Positions 44,605 to 53,730 of a stretch of 64,000 nt of DNA are shown in pieces. The position numbers were made by a program, and so were the translations under genes. The notes beneath the pieces were generated by a model, which worked only from the letters and a program-made list of their open reading frames with translations, was not told where the DNA came from and did not search any database. Position 1 is the first letter of the stretch. Each line of letters opens with the position of its first letter. Source of the DNA: Sulfidibacterium sp964549335 (GTDB lineage: Bacteria > Bacteroidota > Bacteroidia > Bacteroidales > F082); assembly GCA_964549335.1 (NCBI GenBank), contig CAZJUQ010000054.1, positions 1 to 64,000 on the forward strand. The letters are read 5' to 3'.

Positions 44605-46851
44605 ATGAAACAATCATTACTTGACAGGTTTATGAGCAAAAAGGGGCTCTATACCGGATTTTGGATTATTGCCATTTTTATGGTAACTATCCTTATTTAT
44701 TACACGGCAACCCTTCAACGTGAGGTACCACCTATCCCCAAACAGGTTAAATCGGAAAGCGGGGAACTTCTATACACATACGACGATGTAGTGGAAGGGA
44801 AAGGCTATTTCCAGGAATTTGACCTGATGGACTGGGGAACATTGCTTGGCATGGGTGCATATATGGGACCCGATTTTACCACCGAGTTTTTCCACAAACG
44901 TGCTGAGTACCTGTATAACTTTTACGGACAAAAAGTATATGGGAAAAAAGCATCGGAGCTCACCCCCGAAGAGAAAGGATACGTTAAGGGTCTTGTAAAA
45001 AACGATTTTCACAACAAGACTCACCTGCGCGAAGAAGGTGTGATATACACCGACGCATCGGCAAAAGCGTATCACGAGAATGTTAAATTTATTACCGACT
45101 TGTTGGTGAAAGGTGATCCCGAAAGGGCTTTCCCCGGCGGAATAATAACCAAACACGAAGCGGAAAAAATAGCATGTTTTATCGACTGGTCTCAACTGGT
45201 TGCATCTTCATTCCGTCCCGGCACCGAAGGAACGGTAAACCAACGGACATGGTCGAACAACTGGCCGCACGAACCTTTGGTAGATCAAAACACCGGATTT
45301 AACAGCCACTGGGTATCGTTATGGGAATTTTTAATTTTATGGACACTTACCATCCTCGTTATATTCCTTACATACGAATACCTGTTTAAAAAAGACCGCA
45401 AAGAGAACTTGCAACCGGCAATAAAAATCACCAAACTTTTTCCGTCGCAGAAAAAACTTCTCAAATACATTCCCATTGTATCCTTGTTGTTTGTGGTACA
45501 ACTTTTCCTTGGCGGTTATCTTGCCCACCTTTACACCGATCCCACACACAGTTTTATTATTCCGCAATCGTTGTTTCCGTTCAACGTATTAAGGTCGGTA
45601 CACACACAGCTTGCCATTCTTTGGGTAGCAGTGGGTTGGCTTGTAGGCGGCTTGCTTATTGCACCCTGGGTAGCTAACAAAGACCATAAATTCCCGTGGC
45701 TCGTGGATGTTCTGTGGGCAGCACTGTTGATAGTAGCCGTAGGTGCCATTATTGGTCTCTATATGGGTGCCATGGGCGAAATGCGTAATGTTTGGTTTTG
45801 GTTCGGAAATGAAGGACGCGAGTTAATAAACCTCGGACGTATTTGGGATATCGGTCTTGTAGTAGGGTTGGTATTCTGGTTTTTACTCATCATTTCCCTT
45901 ATCAGAAAAGCCGCTACCAACAATCCGCTTGTGGGTACAATTATATGGTCGGCATTTGCCATTGCCACACTTTACATTGCAGGTATGATGCCGCTGAATA
46001 AAATCATGCCCAACTTTACACTTGACGATTACTACCGTTGGTGGGTAATTCACCTTTGGGTGGAACTTACTTTTGAGCTCTTTGCCGCAGGTGTTATTGC
46101 TTACTTTACGGTTTCGCTCGGACTTATTTCGCAAAAAACCGCCGAAAGAGTAATGTTTTTCGAACTGTTTCTCATTATGATGTCGGGAACACTTGGGGTT
46201 GGTCACCACTACTGGTGGCAAGGTTTGGACGAGTATTGGATTGCCATAGGCGGCATTTTCTCGTCGCTGGAACCTTTACCGCTGGCACTTATGATTGTGG
46301 AAGCATGGAAAAACAAACGCGACGGCGAATACAGCGGACATGATTTCAAATTTGCCACACCCTTTATGTGGATTGCCGGCTCGGCGGTTCTGAATTGGAT
46401 AGGTGCGGGATTTCTCGGCATGGTTATCAACACCCCAACCATCAGCTATTATTCCCACGGAACATATCTGATAATGCCTCACGGACATGTGGCATTGCTC
46501 GGAGCATTCGGCTACATTTCCATAGCATTCCTTTATATGACCTCACGCGCAAACGCCCTTGCCAACGGATGGCAATGGAACGACAAGTTGAGCAAATGGG
46601 GATTTTGGCTGCTGACACTCGGCGTACTGCTGTTTGCCCTGCCAACCATTATAATAGGAGCACACCAAACACAGCTCGCCGCCGAATTGGGATACTATTA
46701 TACACGTACCCGCGAAGCCGTGGAAGCCATGAAAGGATGGATGTGGTTCAGAATTCTTCCCGACGGCATGATGATTCTCGGCGGTGTAATAATTTTCATC
46801 GATTTGTTGAAAAAAACTTTCTTCGGCAAACCTGCCGAAAACGCCGAATAA
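44605..46851 (+). CDS. norZ: Quinol-dependent nitric oxide reductase (qNOR)
   Basis: An inner-membrane heme-copper-oxidase relative that reduces NO to N2O with quinol electrons. The 748-residue length and single-chain form fit qNOR rather than cytochrome-fed cNOR. An N-terminal membrane helix (YTGFWIIAIFMVTILIYY) precedes a large periplasmic domain (about 45-220), then about 12 helices. Candidate heme and non-heme-iron ligand histidines are in SVHTQLAILWVAVG, VIHLWVELTFELFA, GVGHHYWWQG and MPHGHVALLGAFG. The preceding Rrf2 gene probably controls it. No other denitrification gene is in the window, which suggests NO detoxification. Confidence 0.93.
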   Translation: MKQSLLDRFMSKKGLYTGFWIIAIFMVTILIYYTATLQREVPPIPKQVKSESGELLYTYDDVVEGKGYFQEFDLMDWGTLLGMGAYMGPDFTTEFFHKRAEYLYNFYGQKVYGKKASELTPEEKGYVKGLVKNDFHNKTHLREEGVIYTDASAKAYHENVKFITDLLVKGDPERAFPGGIITKHEAEKIACFIDWSQLVASSFRPGTEGTVNQRTWSNNWPHEPLVDQNTGFNSHWVSLWEFLILWTLTILVIFLTYEYLFKKDRKENLQPAIKITKLFPSQKKLLKYIPIVSLLFVVQLFLGGYLAHLYTDPTHSFIIPQSLFPFNVLRSVHTQLAILWVAVGWLVGGLLIAPWVANKDHKFPWLVDVLWAALLIVAVGAIIGLYMGAMGEMRNVWFWFGNEGRELINLGRIWDIGLVVGLVFWFLLIISLIRKAATNNPLVGTIIWSAFAIATLYIAGMMPLNKIMPNFTLDDYYRWWVIHLWVELTFELFAAGVIAYFTVSLGLISQKTAERVMFFELFLIMMSGTLGVGHHYWWQGLDEYWIAIGGIFSSLEPLPLALMIVEAWKNKRDGEYSGHDFKFATPFMWIAGSAVLNWIGAGFLGMVINTPTISYYSHGTYLIMPHGHVALLGAFGYISIAFLYMTSRANALANGWQWNDKLSKWGFWLLTLGVLLFALPTIIIGAHQTQLAAELGYYYTRTREAVEAMKGWMWFRILPDGMMILGGVIIFIDLLKKTFFGKPAENAE

Positions 46852-46867
46852 TCAATGGGTTAAACCA

Positions 46868-46903
46868 TAAAAAAGCGGGCTTGTTAAAAGCCCGCTTTTT
46901 TTA
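46868..46903 (+). terminator. Rho-independent terminator of norZ
   Basis: AAAAAGCGGGCTT pairs with AAGCCCGCTTTTT around a short GTTA-type loop. It lies 17 bp after the norZ stop. Confidence 0.9.
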
Positions 46904-46971
46904 TACAATTAACCGTTATACTTTCCCTTACCACTTTTCTCAACAAAATGTTATATTCACGGAGTTAGCAA

Positions 46972-48138
46972 TTAATCAAAGAGCCGTTTATCCTTTTTTA
47001 TCAATTCGTAAGCTTTTTGCTTAAGGTCGTCGGCAGTATCGAAAATTATCTCTTCATCTTTTGGAAAAGGCAGGGGACCCTTTTTAACAAGTTCAAGCGA
47101 TTTTTTACTTAAAGCACTCTTATCTCCTTCGAAAGTGGCAAACCCGTACTGAAAAACAAACACCGAAGAGAGAGGATAAGTTTTCAAAAGTTGTCCGCCG
47201 GCGTCGTAATAGTCCAATACGGCTTTTACCGAAGCTTGTTTAAACATATCGGCTTTAGTGACAAACGCCTTTACCGTTTTGTACCTTTTCACCTTTATAT
47301 CGTTACCTGCCGAATCTTTTTTAACATTACCGTTTTCGTCTTTAACGTAACGCCAGCCATCTTCTATTCTTTTCGTTTCGGTGTATTTTTCCCTTGTCAG
47401 TTGTTCGGGCGAGACCTCAATCTCCTTAATCCGTAAAAATATTTCGTAATCATAATTTACCCCCTCTTGCGGCCAAGTGTTAAATTGAAGCCAATCGCCA
47501 TTCAGCTTACTCAAACTCATTTTCAGAATTTGTTCTTCATAATTTTTCGGCAATACGGTTTCCGATTGATTTTGAATAACAAAAAGCACTTTTGTTGTTC
47601 CTTGTTCCAAAGCCCTGTTCATCAAATCATTGACATCCCTGTAGTTTCCCATATGTTTTTTTATAAACTCCAGTTCGCCGTAAGCACTACGGGCATCAAA
47701 CTTGTCTCCCGTCTCGAGCAATTTAACGGCAACACCGTACGAATAGGCAGCCGCTTTTTTTAACGCTTCAACCGTTTGAGACGAGTAATCACTCTTTTTG
47801 AAACCTATTTTCGACAAAATATTGTCGGGCAACCGTTCCACTTTTCTCTCCCTTTTATCAAGCCTTTCGTATGCCAAATATATATCTTTCCATACATCGG
47901 GTTGTCCTAATAATTCCAGTTTATTTATCTTGTCCAAATCGTTGTCGTTGGCAATTTGCCAAGCCTTTTTCAAAGTTTGTACCTCTTTTGCATTTTCCGG
48001 GTGTTTCATCAGCTTTTTAACCGATTTGTCTATGGCAGCATCATAATTCCCCTTTTGTAATAATTTTCCCGAACCGGCACATCCCGCAATAACAAAAGCT
48101 AACAGCGGTAACAACAATAATAACTGTATCTTTCTCAT
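46972..48138 (-). CDS. Hypothetical outer-membrane-type lipoprotein
   Basis: A 388-residue protein with a clear lipoprotein signal (LLLLLPLLAFVIAGC, Cys20). After it comes a helical, TPR-like N-terminal part (GNYDAAIDKSVKKLMKHPEN; AKEVQTLKKAWQIAN) and a beta-rich C-terminal half (YEIFLRIKEIEVSPEQL, FVFQYGFATFEG). No catalytic motif is seen and I do not recognise the family. It is a single gene between a convergent norZ terminator and the tRNA. A role in envelope upkeep or cell-surface structure is possible but not shown. Confidence 0.7.
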   Translation of the reverse strand: MRKIQLLLLLPLLAFVIAGCAGSGKLLQKGNYDAAIDKSVKKLMKHPENAKEVQTLKKAWQIANDNDLDKINKLELLGQPDVWKDIYLAYERLDKRERKVERLPDNILSKIGFKKSDYSSQTVEALKKAAAYSYGVAVKLLETGDKFDARSAYGELEFIKKHMGNYRDVNDLMNRALEQGTTKVLFVIQNQSETVLPKNYEEQILKMSLSKLNGDWLQFNTWPQEGVNYDYEIFLRIKEIEVSPEQLTREKYTETKRIEDGWRYVKDENGNVKKDSAGNDIKVKRYKTVKAFVTKADMFKQASVKAVLDYYDAGGQLLKTYPLSSVFVFQYGFATFEGDKSALSKKSLELVKKGPLPFPKDEEIIFDTADDLKQKAYELIKKDKRLFD

Positions 48139-48264
48139 TTTTAAGATTTAAAAAATTGTTTATAAATTAATATATAAAAAAAGAATAAGGTTCCGCCTGC
48201 AAAGGTATTTAAAAAAGGTTGCTAAAAAAAAATTGCAAAATCGTTGCAATAAATAAAAATATTG

Positions 48265-48272
48265 TACTTTTG
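48265..48272 (+). promoter_or_regulatory. -7 promoter element of tRNA-Arg
   Basis: TACTTTTG fits TAnnTTTG and lies 13 bp before the mature tRNA 5' end. Confidence 0.55.
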
Positions 48273-48285
48273 CAGCCTGAATTGG

Positions 48286-48359
48286 GGACCCGTAGCATAA
48301 TTGGATAGTGCACCTGACTACGGATCAGGAGGTTGGGGGTTCGAATCCCTCCGGGTTCA
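48286..48359 (+). tRNA. tRNA-Arg (anticodon ACG)
   Basis: A 74-nt cloverleaf. The acceptor arm GGACCCG pairs with CGGGTTC with one G-T pair. The anticodon stem CCTGA/TCAGG holds loop CTACGGA with anticodon ACG (A34, probably edited to inosine by TadA to read CGU/CGC/CGA). The T-arm loop is TTCGAAT with stem GGGGG/CCCTC. The discriminator is A48359; CCA is not encoded and must be added after transcription. Confidence 0.95.
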
Positions 48360-48468
48360 CACAAAAACCGGTAAGCGATAAAGCATGCCGGTTTTTGTTT
48401 TTCAAAAACCCGGTTATTTATTGAAAAAAATTTTTTTAAATATTTTAGGATTATATTAATAAACAATC

Positions 48469-48476
48469 TATTTTTG
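48469..48476 (+). promoter_or_regulatory. -7 promoter element of the L31 type B gene
   Basis: TATTTTTG fits TAnnTTTG and lies 118 bp before the start codon, so the mRNA has a leader of about 110 nt with a G-rich segment near 48538-48570. Leader-type autoregulation by the ribosomal protein is possible. Confidence 0.5.
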
Positions 48477-48594
48477 CAGCCCCAAAATAACAGGTAAACT
48501 ATTTTTGAAGTTTTACAGGTTATAAAAGGGTTTTTCGTGGCGGGGGACCGGTAATAAGGCCTTCAGTCGTAATTTAATAAAAAAACATATAAAA

Positions 48595-48864
48595 ATGAAA
48601 GCAAATATTCATCCGAAAAATTACAGACTCGTTGTTTTTAAAGATATGTCGAACGACTATGCTTTTCTTACACGCTCAACGGCAAATACCAAAGAGACCA
48701 TAGTTTGGGAAGACGGTAACGAATATCCGTTGGTAAAACTTGAAATATCACACAAATCGCACCCCTTCTTTACAGGTAAGATGAAACTTGTTGATACTGC
48801 AGGTCGTGTTGACAAATTTAAAAACCGTTATAAAAAACATTTCGAAAAGAAACAGGCTAAATAG
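48595..48864 (+). CDS. rpmE2: 50S ribosomal protein L31, type B
   Basis: An 89-residue L31 of the type B class, lacking the CxxC zinc motif: MKANIHPKNYRLVVFKDMSN, then SHPFFTGKMKLVDTAGRVDK and FKNRYKKHFEKK. Type B forms work without zinc and in many bacteria replace the zinc-binding form under zinc limitation; in Bacteroidota it is often the only L31, so zinc control need not apply. It has its own promoter, a long leader and a strong terminator. Confidence 0.95.
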   Translation: MKANIHPKNYRLVVFKDMSNDYAFLTRSTANTKETIVWEDGNEYPLVKLEISHKSHPFFTGKMKLVDTAGRVDKFKNRYKKHFEKKQAK

Positions 48865-48890
48865 GTATTGCCAAATTAAGTTATCAAATA

Positions 48891-48924
48891 AAAAAACTCC
48901 CGTCATATGGCGGGAGTTTTTTTA
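48891..48924 (+). terminator. Rho-independent terminator of rpmE2
   Basis: ACTCCCG (48896-48902) pairs with CGGGAGT (48911-48917), followed by seven T. Confidence 0.92.
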
Positions 48925-48973
48925 TTTGGAATAATTTTATATATTAGCTGCGAAAAATATAACAGTTACAACA

Positions 48974-49678
48974 ATGAAAGAAAAGATGTTAACTTCAATA
49001 GGGAAAATTACAAAAAAAGAGAGTTTGATAAGTATTGATTTTGAACAAAAGTGCGACGCGCTCATACTCGAATCTTCGCAGCCTTTTCCCGGTTATCACG
49101 GAATAACTTTACCTGCCGATAAGCCTCTTGCACTATATCTTGTATTAAAATCGAACCACACCGACGAAGAAATAATAAGAGCCATACAAAAAATAAAAAA
49201 CGGTAAAACATTTGTGCATTTTGACGGAGCTCCCGGCACTATTGATATGAACAGGAAAAAAGTAACGGTAATACGTATCAAAGATGCCGGATACAAAGAC
49301 ATTCCGGCTCTGCTCGGGAAATTTGCCAATCAAGGATTTGTTTTTGCAAAATACAAAGAGACTCCCGCCTTCGACACTTTAATAAAAATAACGAAATATT
49401 TCAAGATTAAAGAGATTGACGACGGAATATTCGTTGATTTGACCGAAAAGTGTTTCCACTACATTAAAATACCCGTACTGCCCGATTGGGAAACATTTGA
49501 AGATATCACAAAGAAAATAAAGTACAATATTGAGGATAACAATTTCGACGCCGCTCTGTGCAGCATGTACAACCAAGAGGGGTTAATCGATTTTATAAGA
49601 ATATTCGATGAAAATTCCGGTAAAAACAAAATGTCGTATATCAAAAACAAATATCTCGACCAAATAAACAAAATCTGA
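48974..49678 (+). CDS. Hypothetical protein of unknown family
   Basis: A 234-residue cytoplasmic protein with no signal peptide and no membrane helix. It begins MKEKMLTSIGKITKKESLIS and contains SSQPFPGYHGITLPADKPLA, NGKTFVHFDGAPGTIDMNRK and VIRIKDAGYKDIPALLGKFA. The middle (about 60-125) has alternating strands and helices that could be a small alpha/beta fold. I do not recognise the family. It has its own space on both sides (110 bp after rpmE2, 84 bp before the channel gene). Base composition matches its neighbours. Confidence 0.7.
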   Translation: MKEKMLTSIGKITKKESLISIDFEQKCDALILESSQPFPGYHGITLPADKPLALYLVLKSNHTDEEIIRAIQKIKNGKTFVHFDGAPGTIDMNRKKVTVIRIKDAGYKDIPALLGKFANQGFVFAKYKETPAFDTLIKITKYFKIKEIDDGIFVDLTEKCFHYIKIPVLPDWETFEDITKKIKYNIEDNNFDAALCSMYNQEGLIDFIRIFDENSGKNKMSYIKNKYLDQINKI

Positions 49679-49762
49679 AGGTATCGACTTTTTCCGCATA
49701 TTTGCATAAATTTTTATTTTTTACCATAAATTTTATGGTATAACCATTAAAAACATTTCATA

Positions 49763-51043
49763 ATGATGACGGTATATATTAATTTAACCGACAGGTTAGT
49801 CGGTATTTTAAGCGGTTGGGGAATGGAACAGAAAAGCGCCTCGCTGGCAGGGCAATTGGTAATGCTCGGTTTGTTAGTTATAATAGCATACACGGCTTAC
49901 AGGGTTGCATGGTATTTAATGCGTAAACTGATAATCCCTTTGATACAAAAGAGCAAAACAAAGTTTGACGACCTGCTGTTAAAACACTATTTTTTCCGTA
50001 AAATATCGTTTTTGGTACCGGCACTAATACTCTACTATTACCTGAACGACGTTTTGTATTTGATGCCGGGTTTGACAAGGTTTTTAATTACACTGATAAA
50101 CATATTCTTCGTTTTTATCACCATACTGATTATCGACAGTATATTATCGACCGTAAACGATTATTACGAACGTTTCGAAATTGCCAAAGACCATCCAATT
50201 AAAAGCGTCATACAGATTATAAAAATCATTGTTTACTTTATCGGTTTACTTGTAGTAATAGGCATTTTGTTCGAGCGCGATTTAAGTTCGTTGCTCATAA
50301 GTTTGGGCACATTATCCGCCGTTCTAATGTTGATATTCCGCGATCCCATTTTGGGTTTTGTGGGAGGTTTGCAACTGGTATTCAACAAAATGATAAAGAT
50401 AGGCGACTGGATAACGGTTCCGAATTTCGGTGCCGACGGTACCGTTTTGGAGATAACCCTTACTACCGTGAAAATTCAGAATTTCGACAAAACCATTGTT
50501 ACCGTCCCCACATACAGCCTCATTTCCGGGTCGTTTCAAAACTGGCGCGGCATGGAAGAGTCGGGCGGACGACGTATTAAACGTTCCGTTTATATCGATA
50601 TGGACAGTGTTGCATTTGTTGACGACAAAATGCTTGAGAAATTCATGAAGATAAAAGTGTTACGCCCCTACCTCGAACAAAAACAAAAAGAGATAGAAGA
50701 GTATAACAAAAATATGGGCATTGACCCGAGCGTAAAAGTTAACGGCAGACGTCAAACCAATTTGGGTGTGTTCAGGGCATATCTAAAGGCATATCTAAGA
50801 AACCGTCCCGATATTCATCAAAACATGACATTTCTGGTGCGCCAGCTCCAACCTGCCGAAAAAGGTATTCCCATTCAAATATATGTTTTCACAAAAACAA
50901 CCGAATGGGTTGAATACGAAAATATTCAGGCCGATATTTTCGATCATATCTTATCTGTAATTCCGGAGTTCGGATTACGTGTTTATCAGTTTCCGAAAAG
51001 CGGCGACATACAATCACTGCTTAAAACGGCAAAAACCCAATAG
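49763..51043 (+). CDS. Mechanosensitive channel of the MscS superfamily, YbdG-like
   Basis: A 426-residue inner-membrane channel that opens under membrane tension to release solutes in hypo-osmotic shock. About five hydrophobic segments lie before residue 195, then the pore-lining helix and beta domain: GTLSAVLMLIFRDPILGFVG, IKIGDWITVPNFGADGTVLE, and TVPTYSLISGSFQNWRGMEE. The insertion in the cytoplasmic domain (about 255-345) and SGGRRIKRSVYIDM point to the YbdG (MscM) subtype rather than short MscS. It is convergent with the aminotransferase, 3 bp apart. Confidence 0.9.
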   Translation: MMTVYINLTDRLVGILSGWGMEQKSASLAGQLVMLGLLVIIAYTAYRVAWYLMRKLIIPLIQKSKTKFDDLLLKHYFFRKISFLVPALILYYYLNDVLYLMPGLTRFLITLINIFFVFITILIIDSILSTVNDYYERFEIAKDHPIKSVIQIIKIIVYFIGLLVVIGILFERDLSSLLISLGTLSAVLMLIFRDPILGFVGGLQLVFNKMIKIGDWITVPNFGADGTVLEITLTTVKIQNFDKTIVTVPTYSLISGSFQNWRGMEESGGRRIKRSVYIDMDSVAFVDDKMLEKFMKIKVLRPYLEQKQKEIEEYNKNMGIDPSVKVNGRRQTNLGVFRAYLKAYLRNRPDIHQNMTFLVRQLQPAEKGIPIQIYVFTKTTEWVEYENIQADIFDHILSVIPEFGLRVYQFPKSGDIQSLLKTAKTQ

Positions 51044-51046
51044 ACA

Positions 51047-52249
51047 TTACTTCGATGTCCGTCCGGGATAAACTTTAAGGGCTTCTTCAAGCACCTTTAT
51101 TGAATTTTTAAGGTCGCCGACTTTTAGCACATAGCTTATACGAACCTCATCTTTACCACGGTTTGGTGTGGAGTAAAAGCCGGAGGCAGGTGCCAACATA
51201 ACAGTTTGATTCTCATGCTGAAAATCTTCGAGCAACCATTGACAAAACTTATCCGAATTGTCTATCGGAAGACGCGCCACCACGTAAAAAGCCCCTTTCG
51301 GATTGGGACAATAGGCTCCTTCAATCTTATTTATTCCTTCGACAACGGCATTCCGTCTTGCCAAATATTCGTCAATTACCATGTCGAAATATTCCTTTGG
51401 GGTATCCACGGCAGCTTCGGCAGCAACCTGACCGAAGGTGGGCGGACTCAAACGCGCCTGTGCAAATTTTAAAGCCGTTGACATAACCTCTTTGTTGTGC
51501 GAAATCATCCAGCCTATACGGACTCCGCAAGCGCTGAAACGTTTCGATACCGAATCGATAAGAATTACATTCTCCTCAATGCCGTCAAGATACATTGCCG
51601 AATAGTGTTTCCGCCCGTCGTAAACAAATTCGCGGTAAACCTCGTCGGCAATAAGATAGAGGTCGTGTTTTTTAACTATATCGCGCAATGTTTCCAACTC
51701 CTCTTTGGAATACAAATAACCTGTGGGGTTGTTAGGATTGCATATAAGTATCGCCTTTGTTTTTTCGTTTATGTTTTTTTCAAACTCTTCGATGGGCGGC
51801 AGGGCAAATCCCGTTTCAATATCCGAAACGATGGGACGTACGTTAATACCGGCATTTGTGGCAAAACCGTTGTAATTGGCATAAAACGGTTCGGGAATAA
51901 TAACTTCGTCGCCTTCGTCCATTATACTTTGAAAAGCAAAAAGAAGCGCCTCTGATGCACCGGCACCCACAATTATTTCATCGGGCGAAACATCAATATT
52001 TACCGTCTTATAATACTCCACGAGTTTTTTGCGCAACGACAACATACCCGCCGAATGGCTGTATTCTATAACCTTATGGTCGTAATTCCTGACCGCATCA
52101 AGAGCTATTTCAGGAGTCTCAATATCGGGTTGTCCTATGTTGAGGTGGTAAACTTTAACACCGTTCGACTTGGCCTTTTCGGCATAGGGTACCAGCTTTC
52201 TTATTGGCGATTCGGGCATCTTTTGCCCCTTTAATGATATTTCAGGCAT
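51047..52249 (-). CDS. Pyridoxal-phosphate aminotransferase, class I/II
   Basis: A 400-residue fold-type I aminotransferase of the aspartate-aminotransferase-like group. The start is ATG 52249 (MPEISLKGQKMPESPIRKL), preceded by AAGAG; an upstream ATG at 52294 overlaps the terminator of the next gene. Motifs are HLNIGQPDIETPE, VGAGASEALLF, ILICNPNNPTGYLYS, the YLIADEVYREF segment and the PLP lysine in DSVSKRFSACGVRIG, followed later by DEVRISYVL with the carboxylate-binding arginine. The substrate pair cannot be told by eye. No amino-acid pathway genes are adjacent. Confidence 0.88.
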   Translation of the reverse strand: MPEISLKGQKMPESPIRKLVPYAEKAKSNGVKVYHLNIGQPDIETPEIALDAVRNYDHKVIEYSHSAGMLSLRKKLVEYYKTVNIDVSPDEIIVGAGASEALLFAFQSIMDEGDEVIIPEPFYANYNGFATNAGINVRPIVSDIETGFALPPIEEFEKNINEKTKAILICNPNNPTGYLYSKEELETLRDIVKKHDLYLIADEVYREFVYDGRKHYSAMYLDGIEENVILIDSVSKRFSACGVRIGWMISHNKEVMSTALKFAQARLSPPTFGQVAAEAAVDTPKEYFDMVIDEYLARRNAVVEGINKIEGAYCPNPKGAFYVVARLPIDNSDKFCQWLLEDFQHENQTVMLAPASGFYSTPNRGKDEVRISYVLKVGDLKNSIKVLEEALKVYPGRTSK

Positions 52250-52268
52250 CTCTTTTTTGTTTAAAATT

Positions 52269-52304
52269 AAAAAAGGGTATTTAACTTTACACATAAATAC
52301 CCTT
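52269..52304 (-). terminator. Rho-independent terminator of the DUF1573 gene
   Basis: AAGGGTATTTA and TAAATACCCTT are perfect 11-bp arms, followed on the minus strand by a T-rich run. It ends the DUF1573 transcript just before the aminotransferase start. Confidence 0.88.
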
Positions 52305-52328
52305 AGTAAATGTTATTTTAAAATTTCT

Positions 52329-52790
52329 CTATTTGTTTACGGGAGAAGCGCCCGCAGCATTTTCTTTTTCGGGAAGTGCCTCGGCAGGTTTTTTAACAAC
52401 TTTACCTTTAATACGCAAAACAACCACCTTGTTGGCATTTGAATAAATGGTAACCGATTTGTTAAAAGGTCCGGGTTTATGTGTGTTGTACGTAACTTTT
52501 ATTTTGTTTGTTTCGCCCGGCAAAATGGGTTCTTTGGGCCAGGTTGGAACGGTGCATCCGCACGACGAACGCGGTCTTGATAAAATCAAAGGCTCGTTTC
52601 CCGTATTCGTAAACTCAAATTCGTACGAACCGTCAGACCCTACATATATTGTTCCGTAGTCGTGCAATACATTTTTAAAAGTTATTTCGGGACCGTTTTT
52701 CTTTTTTACGGGAGCTTTTTTCGTTTCCGTTTGTGCGTTAACCAAACTTATGGCAAATATCATTACCATAATCAAAGTAACCTTTTTCAT
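52329..52790 (-). CDS. Secreted DUF1573 domain protein
   Basis: A 153-residue exported protein with signal peptide MKKVTLIMVMIFAISLVNA and one DUF1573 domain (Ig-like, ASPM-SPD-2-Hydin type): ITFKNVLHDYGTIYVGSDGS, YEFEFTNTGNEPLILSRPRS, SCGCTVPTWPKEPILPGE and NKIKVTYNTHKPGPF. The SCGCT cysteine pair is conserved in this family. Function is unknown; such proteins are abundant in Bacteroidota envelopes. The C-terminus is a short alanine/proline-rich tail. Confidence 0.88.
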   Translation of the reverse strand: MKKVTLIMVMIFAISLVNAQTETKKAPVKKKNGPEITFKNVLHDYGTIYVGSDGSYEFEFTNTGNEPLILSRPRSSCGCTVPTWPKEPILPGETNKIKVTYNTHKPGPFNKSVTIYSNANKVVVLRIKGKVVKKPAEALPEKENAAGASPVNK

Positions 52791-52883
52791 TTTTTTAATT
52801 TTTTAATGTTGACGGGCAAAAGTATTAAAATAATTATGATTTTTTCCATAAAAGGTGTTAAAATATTTTGTTAAAATCGTTGG

Positions 52884-53513
52884 TTATTTCACCTTGTCTT
52901 TAAATATTTTTTCAAATTTTTCAATCTTGGGAGTAATTACAAAACGGCAATATCCTTCGTTGGGGTGTTCTTTGTAGTAATTTTGGTGGTATTTTTCAGC
53001 TTTGTAAAAGTTTTTCAAAGGGGTTATCTCCGTAACTATCGGTTTTGTCCATATTTGTGCCTTTTCCAATTCGCTTTTGAAATGTTCGGCTGTCTCTTTT
53101 TGTTTTTGGTTGTGATAAAAGATAACCGAACGGTATTGTCTGCCTATATCGGCACCTTGTCTGTCAACCATTGTAGGGTCGTGTGTTTTCCAGAATATTT
53201 CCAAAAGTTCGCGGTAGCTTACAATTTCGGGGTCGAAATAGATTTGAACAACCTCGGCATATTCGGTTCCGCCACTCTTGACAAGGTTGTAATCGGGGTG
53301 GGGCTCGTCGCCTCCCGCATATCCGGCATATACCCTTGTAACCCCTTTTACTCTTTCGAATATGGCTTCGCTGCACCAAAAACATCCCGACCCGAAAGTG
53401 GCAATCTCATATCTTTTATTTTCGTTTTCCATATTTTCGTTACGTTTAATGACATTTGAACACGACAATGCCGTTACCGCAATAATAATCAATATGGTAA
53501 CGGTTTGTTTCAT
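52884..53513 (-). CDS. msrA: Peptide-methionine (S)-S-oxide reductase, lipoprotein form
   Basis: MsrA reduces methionine-S-sulfoxide in oxidised proteins. The start is placed at ATG 53513 (209 residues), giving a lipoprotein signal (ILIIIAVTALSC, Cys18), so the enzyme should be envelope-attached. The catalytic GCFWC is at 43-47 with nucleophile Cys44, followed by RVYAGYAGGDEPHPDYNLV, TEYAEVVQIYFDP and GADIGRQYRSVIF. Resolving cysteine use beyond Cys47 is unclear; KYHQNYYKEHPNEGYCRFVI near the end has a candidate. No msrB is adjacent. Confidence 0.93.
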   Translation of the reverse strand: MKQTVTILIIIAVTALSCSNVIKRNENMENENKRYEIATFGSGCFWCSEAIFERVKGVTRVYAGYAGGDEPHPDYNLVKSGGTEYAEVVQIYFDPEIVSYRELLEIFWKTHDPTMVDRQGADIGRQYRSVIFYHNQKQKETAEHFKSELEKAQIWTKPIVTEITPLKNFYKAEKYHQNYYKEHPNEGYCRFVITPKIEKFEKIFKDKVK

Positions 53514-53656
53514 CACCCGGTTTTTTTTAATCAACATCTTTTATTTAAGCAAATTTACAAAAAAAAGGATATTCTTTTATTCTTCCCGCTCTTTTAATAT
53601 TTAACTTTCTTTAATATGTTTTCGGCAAATTCATTTAAATATTTAATCTTTTAACA

Positions 53657-53664
53657 TATATTTG
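53657..53664 (+). promoter_or_regulatory. -7 promoter element of the NifX/NifB-like gene
   Basis: TATATTTG fits TAnnTTTG and lies 66 bp before the ATG at 53731. The GAACATATGTTC palindrome is not found here; only AACATAT of it overlaps the element. Confidence 0.5.
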
Positions 53665-53730
53665 CAAATTAGATATTAATTATCAAATTAATTGATTTAT
53701 AATTTTTTAACAAAACATATACAACAAATC

